Below are positions 33,093 to 43,801 of a DNA stretch of 64,000 nucleotides, one piece after another; within the stretch, counting starts at the first letter, position 1; every line of letters begins with the position of its first letter. The stretch is from NCBI GenBank assembly GCA_035222895.1, contig JAVYIG010002102.1, positions 124,001 through 188,000 of the forward strand, in the 5' to 3' direction. Both the position numbers and the translations under genes were made by a program. The notes under the pieces were generated by a model. It searched no databases. It was not told the origin of the DNA and saw nothing but the letters and a program-made list of their open reading frames with translations. Source of the DNA: Strongylocentrotus droebachiensis (Eukaryota; Echinodermata; Echinoidea; Camarodonta; Strongylocentrotidae).

Positions 33093-33829
33093 CATTTCCC
33101 TTAGCGATTACACGTAAACGGAAAATGGAATTCTCAAATCCCATTTTGCAAGTGAAATATGAGCATTATCCCGGCATCTGATTGAAAAATAAAGGGCACA
33201 CTAGTGATAGCTTATTGTCTCAGCTACAACATACTCCAAGCTCAGCGAAAACAAAGCTAAAACGACGGAGATATTGCTCGTGAAAAACGGGAATGTAGAA
33301 TCCAGTTTTAAGAAAAAGTCATGTCCCATAGAGAATACACGCAAAATGTGAAAAATTTACATGCCTCCTTTAATCGCAAAAATACACCATAATACCATTT
33401 ACAAAATGAATTATTGTGGCGACTGCATTTGTAGAGAATATTCTAAGGTAGAACATATTAAAATTTGAAAGAAAATTGAATAATATTTACAGAGATACAA
33501 TCAATTTTCCAAAAATCTGCTGACGTCATAATATGCAAATTGATATTTTGAGTTCGGAGGCCATTATGATGACGTCATGAGTTAATTGAAGGTCAAATGA
33601 GACATGAAATCATATCTCCAACTCATGATTTTTCTAACCATGATATAAAAGTTGGGGTCAATGGACTATCTGAAGAGCTATTTTGATTTTTAAAATGGCA
33701 TGTTTTTTTATCAAATTTGCATTATATTGCCTATAGCAGCACGCGCGGATTTTGATCTTTGACGCGCGCTCACGGCCTTATGAAAGGTCAAGGGTGACTG
33801 AAATTAATGTAAATTGTCATTTACGGTAA

Positions 33830-35141
33830 CAGTCAGACCGCAGCGTGCGCGATAATGAGGCTGTACGCTGATTTTTATTCAGCGTCTCTTTGGTAATCTC
33901 GTGCATTCACGTGTGCTGAAATTCACGAGATTTTCCGTGAGATTTGTAAGGGTGTACAAACAGCTGCTTTTGTGGTCGATATCTTTAGTCAACATGGCAG
34001 CACGCAACGGTAATTACTCTAAAGATCTTCAGCTTCAGTTTGATATGAAACTTGCCATATTTCACAATTTTGAAACCATTTTTTTTCACCACTTTTATGG
34101 TCGTTATTTTTGTAACATTGCAACAGCTATTTTGTACCCGGAATTTCGCTTTTGGTTCCTGACTTTGGTACATAATTAATTTGTTTACTTTGAGATTCGT
34201 TGGAAAGATGAAAAGTCACTGATCAAAATAATGTCAAAACCTAATTGACGCAAAATCATGTTTTCTTTATAATCATAATAATTAAGACCCTAAAAACCCG
34301 GAAATTACCAATTTGTTCTTTCTATATGATGGCGCGAAATTGTGTGATTTCATACTCGTGCACGCTCGCCGTCTGAGCAATGACAATGCATAACTGATTA
34401 TTAAACTCTAGGGAGCTCCGCCGCGCCACAAACTGGTCGAAAAAAATAAGAAAAATGATTAAAAAAGAAATATTGTAGAAAATAATTATCAGAAGGGCAA
34501 ATAACGTATTTGATCCAGGGTCCTTAGATCGTTGCCATGACTGCTTGCGCGCACGTGCATTACAGGCGCACGCCACAAAACTAGGTTACTAAAATTTGGT
34601 TTTCAGAATGTTAATAAACCAAAGCGGAACATATATGACGTAGTTGACGTAGTTGACCAATCAGAACGCTGTATTATCACATCGGCAAAGTTGACTACTT
34701 TTTTTAATTATTCATAAACATGAGCGTGATTTTTTTTGGTTCCTGACTTTGGTACAGCTTAAAATAAAATAATTTTGATATCATTGTAAAGATAAATATT
34801 TATGCTTTATGCTGATTATAACATCTTTTTGACGCAAGAATGATTTCTATGTGAAAATCAGCCCTACTCTTTAGATAGATTTATCGTCGAAAAACCCCAT
34901 TTTCAAGGCGAAATATCTGTTTCCAAAATATATCTAACATGATTGTCATATAAGTATATAGAGAGTGCAACTTCTTATCTTTAAAATAAGACCCATTTCA
35001 TGAGAAATGAACAATTATAAAGGCAAAAGCTGCTGATCGGGAAGACCGTCTTGCACTACTCATTACGCATGCAAGACACGTACATTCTTGCATACGTGCT
35101 GAATAAAATAGAGGGTTTTCGCACCGGCTGCGGTCTGACTG
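33830..35141. mobile_element. MITE with CAGTCAGACCGCAGC termini, 1,312 bp, GTAA TSD
   Basis: CAGTCAGACCGCAGC at 33830 and its reverse complement ending at 35141 are perfect over 15 bp. GTAA flanks both sides (33826-33829, 35142-35145). The unoccupied paralogous site is at about 54790-54805 (CATTTATGGTAAGAGGAATC), which fixes the boundaries. A direct repeat of TTGGTTCCTGACTTTGGTAC occurs inside at about 34152 and 34737. No transposase is recognised. Superfamily uncertain. Confidence 0.88.
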
Positions 35142-35200
35142 GTAAGAGGAATCTAAATCATGTAACAAATTTGAATTTGACCTTTTCCGCGAGACTAAAT

Positions 35201-36250
35201 AGAGCAAAAATAAGCGAGATACTGCTAAAAAAAACAATGTCATGTAGATTCATGATGTAAACGAAATTCACCTTCCGTAGGCAAAACACGCAAATTAAGA
35301 AATTTCAGATATGTGCCCTTAAATGGTAATTTTCACTATGATGACGTCATCAAAATAAAACATAATGGTCAATGAGCTTGTAGAAAATTGTCTTAGCTAC
35401 AACATATCGAAATTTGGAAGAAAATCGATCAATATTTACAGAGATACAATCAATTTTACATATATATGCTGACGTCATAATATGCAAATTCGTATTTTGA
35501 GTTCCAAGGCCATTATGATGATGTCAGGATACACTTAATGGCCAAATAAGACATAAAATCATATCTCTGACTCATATTCTATCTAAATATGAAAAAAAAT
35601 GAGGTTCTCGGTGCATTCCAAAGAGCTATAATGGATTTTGTATAGGCATGTTTTTGCCCATATATGCGTATTACAAGAGCTCGCGCGCACGGACATTTAT
35701 CTTGAATTTACGCTCATCTCAAAATTAATGGTCATAAAGAGATGAACATAGTATAAAATTGTTTGAAAAAATATGGGAATAATCATGAAAGAAAAAAAAA
35801 TGGCGATTCTACGTTGTGTAATGGTGCTACGTGCGAAAACGCGCGTGTACGCGATTTTTTATAAAATGCTTAAAATGACCTGAAACGTATGCAAAAAAAA
35901 ATTTAAGACGATTTTGAGCATTTAAATTTTTTGCGCGCGTACTGACGCGCGGACGTACGCGCACGCGCGCGTTTTTTGACCTGAATTTGACCGGACTGAT
36001 ATTGACCTTGATCATGATAAATATGAATGAGAAATTACTTTTGGTTATGAAGATATGATCATGAGTTGATTTTCAAAAAAATTCACAAAATGGCGCCTAG
36101 ATGACGTCATCAGTCAAGGTCAAGGTCGAAAAATATGCTGTGTTTTGTGAATATTCCTATACATATGTGTGTTAAATTTTAAGATATTTGATTGAGCCAT
36201 TTTTAAATTATCTTGCACACAAAAAAGTGGGTCGAAATAAGAAAAATAAA
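35201..36250 (+). repeat. Hairpin-headed repeat unit, type A body (headless)
   Basis: It has the type-A body from AAATAGAGCAAAAATAAGCG through the CRE, octamer and GCGCGC tract and ends GGGTCGAAATAAGAAAAATAAA. The usual head hairpin is missing because the junction falls inside the preceding type-B unit. Confidence 0.85.
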
Positions 36251-37454
36251 CTAGACATATAATACTTGTTTGGAACAAGTATAGGTGGGCTGGTCAACTA
36301 AAATTTGAGACAAAATAGAGCAAAAATAAGCGAGATACGGCTAAGAAAACAATGTCATGTAGATTCATGATGTGAACGAAATTCACCTTCCTTAGGCAAA
36401 ACAAGCAAATTAAGAAATTTCAGATATGTGCCCTTAAATCGTAATTTTCACTATGATGACGTCATCAAAATAAAACATAATGGTAACTGAGCTTGTAGAG
36501 AATTGTCTTAGCTACAACATATCGAAATTTGGAAGAAAATCGATCAATATTTACAGAGATACAATTAATTTTACATAAATATGCTGACGTCATAATATGC
36601 AAATTCGTATTTTGAGTTCCAAGGCCATTATAATGATGTCAAGATACACTTAATGGCCAAATGAGACATGAAATCATATTTCTGACTCATATTCTATCTA
36701 AATATGAAAAAAAAATGAGGTTCTCGGTGCATTCCAAAGAGCTATAATGGATTTTGTATAGGCATGTTTTTGCCCATATATGCTATGTATTAAAAGAGCT
36801 CGCGCGCACGGACATTTATCTTGAATGGAAGCTCATCTTTTTATCAATGGTCATAAAGAGATGAACATGGTATCAAATTGTTCGAAAAAATATGAGACAT
36901 ATCATGAAAGAAAAAAAAAATGGCGATTCTATGTTGTGTAATGGTGTTACGCGCGAAAACGTGCGCGCATGCGCGTGTGCGCGATTTTTGATAAAATGCT
37001 TAAGATGACCTGAAACGTATGCAAAAAAAAATTGAGACGATTTTGAGCATTTTAAAATTTTGCGCGCGCACTGACGCGCGGTCGTACGCGAAACGCGCGC
37101 GTTTTTTGACCTGAAATTGACCGGACACATATTGACCTTGATCATGATAAATATGAATGAGAAATGAATTACCGTTATGAAAATATGATCATGAGTAAAT
37201 TTTCAGAAAAATTCACAAAATGGCGCCTAGATGACGTCATCAATCAAGGTCAAGGTTGAAAACTTTGCTGTGCCTTGGTCATATGCCTATACATACGTGT
37301 GCCAAATTTAAAGACATTTGATTGAGCCATTTTCTAATTATCTTGCACACAAAAAAGTGGGTCGAAATAAGAAAAATAAAGAAATAATAAATAAAGGCGA
37401 TTTTAACAAAAATATAAGGTGGTCTGTATTAGATACAGCCCACCTGATAATAAA
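36251..37454 (+). repeat. Type A unit with complete head and tail hairpins
   Basis: The head is CTAGACATATAATACTTG with the perfect 9-bp stem ATACTTGTT/AACAAGTAT and loop TGG, then AGGTGGGCTGGTC. The body has TGACGTCA at three places, ATGCAAAT, TCAAGGTCA and a CpG-rich alternating purine-pyrimidine tract. The tail hairpin is at 37417-37445: AGGTGG and CTGTAT pair with ATACAG and CCACCT around a TAG loop. Confidence 0.9.
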
Positions 37455-39027
37455 CTAGACATATAATACTTGTTTGGAACAAGTATAGGTGGGCTGGTCA
37501 ACTAAAATTTGAGACAAAATAGAGCAAAAATAAGCGACATACTGCTTACAAATTCTTAAAAAACAATATCATGTAGATGCATAACGTGAACTACATTCAC
37601 CTTCTATATAGGCATAACACGCAAATTATGAAGTTTTTTAAATGAGGCCTTTAATCGAAATTTTCACTATGATGACATCATCAAAATGAAAAATGGTGAT
37701 TACTTAGCTTGTAGAGAATTGTCTTAGCTACAACATATCGAAATTTGGAAGAAAATCAATCAATAATTACAGAGATACAATCAATTTTTCATAAAAATGC
37801 TGACGTCATAATATGCAAATTCGTATTTTGAGTTCCAAGGCCATTGTGATGATGTCACGATATTTGTAATGGCCAAATGAGACATGATTTCATATCTCCG
37901 ACTCATACCCTATCCAAATATATGAACAAAAATTGAGGGTCCCGATTTATCCAAAAGAGCTATAATGGATTTTGTATAGGCAAGTTTTTGCCCATATATG
38001 CTATGTATTACAAGAGCTCGCGCGCACGGACATTTTTCTTGAATGGACGCTCATCTTAATATTAATGGTCATATATAGATGAACATGGTATCAAATTGTT
38101 TGAAAAAATATGGGAATTATCATGAAAGAAAAAAAAAATGACGATTCTACGTTGTGTAATGGTGTTACGCGCGAAAACGCGCGCGCATGCGCGATTTTTG
38201 ATAAAATGCTTAAAATTTAAGACGATTTTGAGCATTTCTAAAATTTTCGCGCGCACTGACGCGCGGAAGTACGCGCACGCGCGCGTTTTTTGACCTGAAA
38301 TTGACCGGACTGATATTGACCTTGATTATGATAAATATGAATGTGAAATTACTTTTGGTTATGAAGATATGATCATGAGTTGATTTTCGGCAAATTTTAC
38401 AAAATGGCGCCTAGATGACGTCATCAGTCAAGGTCAAGGTTGAAAACATAGCCGTGTTTTCTCCATATGCCTATAAATATGTGTGCCAAATTTCAAGGTA
38501 TTTGAATAAACCATTTTCAAGTTATCTTGCCTACAAAAAAGTGAGTCGAAATAAGAAAAATAAATAATAATTAAAATGACGTGAAACGTATGCAAAAAAA
38601 ATTTAAAGACGAATTTGAGCATTTAAATATTTTGCGCGCGTACTGACGCGCGGACGTACGCGCACGCGCGCGTTTTTTGACCTGAAATTGATTGGACTGA
38701 TATTGACCTTGATCATGATAAATATGAATTAGAAATGGTTTTTGGTTATGGAGATATGATCATGAGATGATTTTCAGAAAATTTAACAAAATGGCGCCTA
38801 GATGACGTCATCAGTCAAGGTCAAGGTCGAAAAATTTGCTGTGTTTTGTGAATATGCCTATACATATGTGTTTTAATTTTTAAGATATTTGATTGAGCCA
38901 TTTTCAAATTATCTTGCAAACAAAAAAGTGGGTCGAAATAAGAAAAATAAATAAATAATAAATAATAAAGGCAATTTTAACAAAAATATAAGGTGGTCTG
39001 TATTAGATACAGCCCACCTGATAATAA
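37455..39027 (+). repeat. Type A unit with internal partial duplication
   Basis: A standard type-A head and body end at about 38566 with GTCGAAATAAGAAAAATAA. The right part of a second unit (from AAAATGACGTGAAACGTATG) is then appended, ending with the tail hairpin at 38991-39019. Confidence 0.85.
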
Positions 39028-39694
39028 CTAGACATGTAATACTTGTTTGGAACAAGTATAGGTGGGCTGGTCCAACTCAAATTTGACACAAAATAGAGCA
39101 AAAATAAGCGAGATACTGCTAAAAAACAATGTCATGTAGATTAATGATGTGAACGTAATTCACCTTCCATAGGCATAACACGCAACTTAAGAAATTTCTG
39201 ATTTCTCATCTAGGCGCCATTTTGTGAAATATTTTGAAAATCAACTCATGATCATATCTTCATAACCAAAAGTAATTTCTCATTCATATTTATCATGATC
39301 AAGGTCAATATCAGTCCGGTCAAATTCAGGTCAAAAAACAAGAAATTACTTCTGGTTATGAAGATATGATCATGAGTTGATTTTCAATTTTTTTCACAAA
39401 ATGGCGCCTAGATGACGTCATCAGTCAAGGTCAAGGTCGAACAATTTTCTATGCTTTGTGAATATGCCTATACATATGTGTTTAAATTTTAAGATATTTG
39501 ATTGAGCCATTTTCAAATTATCTTGAACACAAAAAAGTGGGTCGAAATAAGAAAAATAAATAAATAAATAAATAATAAATAAAGGCGATTTTAACAAAAA
39601 TATAAGGTGGTCTGTATTAGATACAGCCCACCTGATAATAAAGGCAATTTTAACAAAATGATGAGGTGGTCTGTATTAGATACAGCCCACCTGA
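39028..39694 (+). repeat. Short type A unit with inverted internal segment and two tail hairpins
   Basis: The head is at 39028, but the body jumps after about 170 bp into an inverted copy of its own right part (39206-39338) followed by the right part in normal orientation. Two tail hairpins follow at 39605-39633 and 39664-39692, about 60 bp apart. Confidence 0.85.
39206..39425. repeat. Local inverted duplication within a type A unit
   Basis: 39206-39285 is the reverse complement of about 39341-39420 (the segment holding GAAATTACTT...GATCATGAGTTGATTTTC...CAAAATGGCGCCTAGATGA). A spacer of about 55 bp is itself inverted type-A sequence. It could form a long cruciform or stem-loop. Confidence 0.85.
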
Positions 39695-41393
39695 CTATAA
39701 TTTAATTCGTCACGAAGACGAATAAGGTGGTTTGCCTTCAAGTTATATAGAAATGTAAACAATGATGATCATGATGATGATCATGATGATGATGATCTTG
39801 ATAGTAATGGTGATGACGATGATGATGATGATCATCATCATGATGATGTTGATGATCATCATCAAAAGACCATGATGACATTTGATTGAAAAAAATGGGA
39901 GAACGTTTAGATAGCATATAGTCTCAGCTACAACATACTCGAAAATCAACATAATCCAAGCAGAAATAATGTCGATATTGCTCGCAGAAGATAGGAATGT
40001 AGATTCCAGATTTGAGAAAAACTCATCTCCCTTAGGAATTACACGCAAAAAGTAATGGATCAAGTGAAAATAGGGTTATAATAAAGTAAATATGGCTGTT
40101 TATTACGCGATTTGCGATTCTACGTGTTTTAGTATTCAAAGGAGATGGTACAGTGAAAGGTCAAAAAGAAAAAAAAGATTGTTGGAGACGCCCAGACTCG
40201 AACCAGGGACCTCGAGGTTGGAAGTCAAGTGCGTTACCGATATACCAAAACATTTCCCATAGCGATTACACGTAAACGGAAAATAAAATTCTCAAATCCC
40301 ACTTTGCCAGTAAAATATGAGCATGATCCCGGCATCTGATCAAGAAATAAATACACATTTGTGATAGCTTATTGTCTCAGCTACAACATACTCGATGCTC
40401 AGCGAAAACGAAGCTAAGACGACGGAGATATTGCTCGTGAAAGACGGAAATGTAGAATCCAGTTTTCAGAAAAAGTCATGTCCCATAGAGAATACACGCA
40501 AAATGTAAAAATTGACATGCCTCCTTTAGTCGCAAAAAAAAGCCATGATGTTTTCATCAAAATGAAAATTGTCTCAGCTAAAACTTATCAAAATTTGGAT
40601 GAAAATCGATCAATATTTACAGAGATACAATCCATTTTCCAAAAATATGCTGACGTCATAATATGCAAATTAAAATTTTGAGTTCGGAGGCCATTATGAT
40701 GACGTCATGAGTTAATTGAGGGTCAAATGAGACATAAAATCATATCTCCAACTCATAATCTATTTAAATATGAAAGAAATTGGGGGGTATCTATCCATCC
40801 TGAAGAGTAACAATGCATTTTGTATAGGCATGTTTTTGCACATGTATGTTATGTATTACAAGAGCTCGCACGCACGGATGCGTATCTTAACGGACGCTCA
40901 TTCCGTTATTAATGGTCAGAAAAAGGTGAAAATGGTATCAAAATGCTTGAAAAAATTTGGCGATTCTACGTTGCAAAATGCAAGTACGCGCGAAAACGCG
41001 CACGCATGCGCGTGAGCGCGTTTTTTGGAAAATGCTTAAAATGGCCTGAAACGTATGCAAACTTAATTTTAAACGAATCGGAGCATTTTAAAATTTTGAT
41101 GCGCGCGTACGTGCGCGTCGAGGTGCGCGCGCAAAATTTGTCGACATTTTTAGTTGACCTTTGACCTGAAGTTGATGTATATCAAATATGGTTTATTTTT
41201 GATGACTCGTTATCGAGATATGATAATGACCTGATTTTTACAAAATGGCGCCTGGATGACGTCACGATGACCTAATGACCTTGAAAAAGTTGATTTGACT
41301 TGAAATCATAGGGCTCGATGACTGACAGAAATTTGAAGGAAATTGACCATGTCGATTTCGAGTGAACGTGTGTACGGAAGAAATAAAAATAAA
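39695..41393 (+). repeat. Type B unit
   Basis: The head CTATAATTTAATTCGTCACGAAGACGAAT has the TTCGTC/GACGAA stem, then AGGTGGTTTG. A GAT/ATC microsatellite (39760-39870) is followed by a tRNA-like segment (40182-40252, minus), CRE and octamer sites and the GCGCGC tract (about 40985-41125). It ends TGGATGACGTCACGATGACC...GAAGAAATAAAAATAAA, where the 2,408-bp tandem array starts. Confidence 0.85.
40182..40252 (-). repeat. tRNA-derived segment 2
   Basis: The minus strand carries TGGTATATCGGTAACGCACT and GGTTCGAGTCTGGGCG (B box with one variant base). It has the same position in the type-B unit as the other copies. Confidence 0.6.
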
Positions 41394-43801
41394 TTAAAAA
41401 ATACTCATTAATTTGATTAGGCTAAATGTAACCTTGTCGGACAATTCACCTAATAAAGCAAGTTTATTTCGGTTTTTTCGAAGGTTAATAATAATAATTT
41501 TGAAGGTTCACAATTTCGAAGATATGTAATTTCGAAGGTTTTTTAACCAGAAAGATTTCTCAATTCCGACAGTTCATACTTCCGATAGTTCAATATTACG
41601 AATTTCCGTCATTTTCAAGGTTCATAATTATAATTCTGAAGATGAAACAGGGTTCTTAGTTCCGAAAAGAAGAGAGAATTTTAATTTTCACGATTGCAAA
41701 CCTGGTTCAAAGTATAATGAACCCTATTTCATTCTCATAATTCGAATAAACGAACCTTTGAGAGTACCAACCTTCGGGAGAAAACGATGCCATCCATTAT
41801 TCTTCCAAAGCGAGGGCATTAAAGTGTGACGCTGTATTGGTATATGTGTCTAACCAGGGCTGATAATGTCATGAGGCTCGATATTAATTTGTCTGACTGT
41901 GCATAACGGTCGGGCTTTTTTTTCTTCTATCATACTTATCAAATTAATCAGCTTGTTTCTATCGTAACGTGCATTTCAACAATTATTGTTTTCCTCAATT
42001 TAACAAGCTCGTTTGTCTCTATAGCAACTTTAACAACACAAATAGTCAATGCTATAAATATCTATCCCTTAATGCTATCCCAGAATTTTGATCATGTTTC
42101 TAAGGTAACATTTGTTTTCCTTCCAAACAAACAAAATACATCTCCAACCCTCTAGATATCAGTGGCGCTGAAAGGTATTCCAATGAAGCTTACAATCGCG
42201 GCACTACCATTGTTATACTGGCTATTTGTCAACCCAGTTGGGACATGGCCTGGGGCACGCGTATTCAAAAAGGTTTGTTTTTATGAGGAAAAATAATCAT
42301 GAACATCCAGGCTTTTTCTACCAGTGATTACACCTTAATCGAAGGAGGTTCATAACTCCGAAAGCTAAGTGTATTGCTACGCCAGGGTGGGCGTGGGAAA
42401 TGATTTCCCATTTTCGTTTCGCAATTACTTTTTTTCCGCACGGTAATCCATCTGGCTCTCTTGTAGTTCTGAACAGGAGAGGCTTGCAGACCAATGCTTT
42501 ACCCCTATTTTTAAAATATTTTCATTATGTCACTGTCTCTTTATCAGACAGGGAACGTGGCCGTTTTTGTTCACCTTGGATTCGCCTAAGCAGAAAGTGG
42601 TGACATTATGTAAATGCCTTAACCCTAAAAATGCCAGGCTATTTGAGGTCTTAATACGGCCGGGGAGGGGGCATTATGCCCCCAAGATTATATTGAATAA
42701 GATGGTAATGTTTATTTGTTTTAAAGTTTATTTATTTTAATGTTCATTTATTTTTTGTTTATTAATATTTTCTTGACAATATGCAATTTTTTGGGGAAAT
42801 ATACTTCCACACGCACATTTTGTGAGAATTACATATTTTGATAGACATGTGATGATATTTTGTCACCTAACACCCGAACCGCAGGTCCGCTCATAACAAA
42901 TTTGGTATCAAAATGTGTGGGAAACTTGAGAAAAAAAACTCTTGAAATTTCAGCGCCAACGGTTTTAGGGGTTTCGATGCAGCGGCAGAAATTCGACAGG
43001 GGGCCAATTTAGGCCCCCGGCCTTATAAGGGTTAACTCGTCTGTCTTTCTAAATGTGGACGACCTCCGATCCTACAAGTACAATTTTCCTATCAAAATTC
43101 ATCTATTATGATTTTAGATTCCATTCCAATGATGTAGGAAGAAATTAAAAAATGCTGGCTATCCATTAGGTTCCAAAGAAACCAAAAATATTAGAGCTCT
43201 GTCGAAAGATTAACAAAAAAAAAAGATAACACAGGATTCCAGCATCTTGACAGGCCTCTTTATTTTTCTTTCTACACCATGCCTATATGACACAAAACTC
43301 ATTTGATGTTTATGCGAATGCAGGCGGGAAAGGGAGGGGGAGGGGGTGTTAAGTGTCATTTTCCAATACATGTACGACAAGACTACTGGTTAAATATGTG
43401 TGTTATTTAGTAAACTATAATCATGTTATGATAAAGATGTTGTTTTTTATTATGATGATGACGATGATGATGATGATGGTGACGATGGTACTCATGGCGG
43501 TGATTATAATGATGATATAGTGATGATGAAGGTGATGGTGATGACCATAAAGATGATGATGAAATATGATGGTGGTGATGAGGAGGAGGGGAGGATGATG
43601 ATGAGGATAATGATAATGATCATGGCCTCATGTATAGTAGTATCCGAATCTGCAAAAGGCTCATGGCTCTCTAATCGTCTCAAACCACAGAATTCTCCAA
43701 TAATTGTTATTTCCATTATATTCTCCATGTGAGCAGTATAATATTTGTTTGTTTACTCTGGAGACAATTTCGGTCCGGGAAAAAAGATGACCAAAATGAT
43801 G
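41394..43801 (+). repeat. 2,408-bp tandem unit, copy 1
   Basis: It starts TTAAAAAATACTCATTAATTTG. 41440-41790 is dense in variants of TTCGAAGGTTCATAATTCCG. The middle has a 37-codon ORF with hydrophobic leader (from 42183), a 67-codon ORF (42400-42603, no motifs), an AT-rich TTTATTTGTTTTAAAG region and a GAT microsatellite (43455-43615). The unit is nearly identical to copies 2 and 3. No established gene is present. Confidence 0.95.

Larger units (their letters stand above)
32923..35200 (+). repeat. Hairpin-headed repeat unit, type B (interrupted by a MITE)
   Basis: It starts CTAGAAATTTATTTCGTC with the head hairpin TTCGTC/GACGAA, then AGGTGGTCTG. The body holds a tRNA-like segment (33024-33092, minus strand), CTCAGCTACAACATACTC, CTGACGTCATAATATGCAAAT, ATGATGACGTCATGAG and a GCGCGC-rich region near 33740-33775. 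A 1,312-bp MITE interrupts it at 33830. After it the sequence runs within about 50 bp into type-A body. No coding capacity is recognised. Confidence 0.85.

Noticed and set aside
39743-40063. Ile/Met-rich minus-strand ORFs near 39.8 and 61.4 kb
   Set aside because: They are the GAT/ATC microsatellites at the left of type-B units read in frame.
42400-42603. 67-codon ORF repeated at 44808 and 48000
   Set aside because: Its identity in the three copies is due only to recent duplication. It has no domain, no splice context and no evidence of constraint.
42430-42720. About 90 open codons after a possible acceptor at 42461 in the tandem unit (SEQERLADQCFTPIFKIF...), a candidate second exon for the mini-ORF
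   Set aside because: Phase does not match the candidate donor at 42272, and copy 2 carries a 1-base deletion in it. No domain is recognised.
43504-43732. Met/Asp/Ile-rich ORFs on both strands over the GAT microsatellite, repeated in each tandem copy
   Set aside because: Products of a trinucleotide repeat read in either direction.
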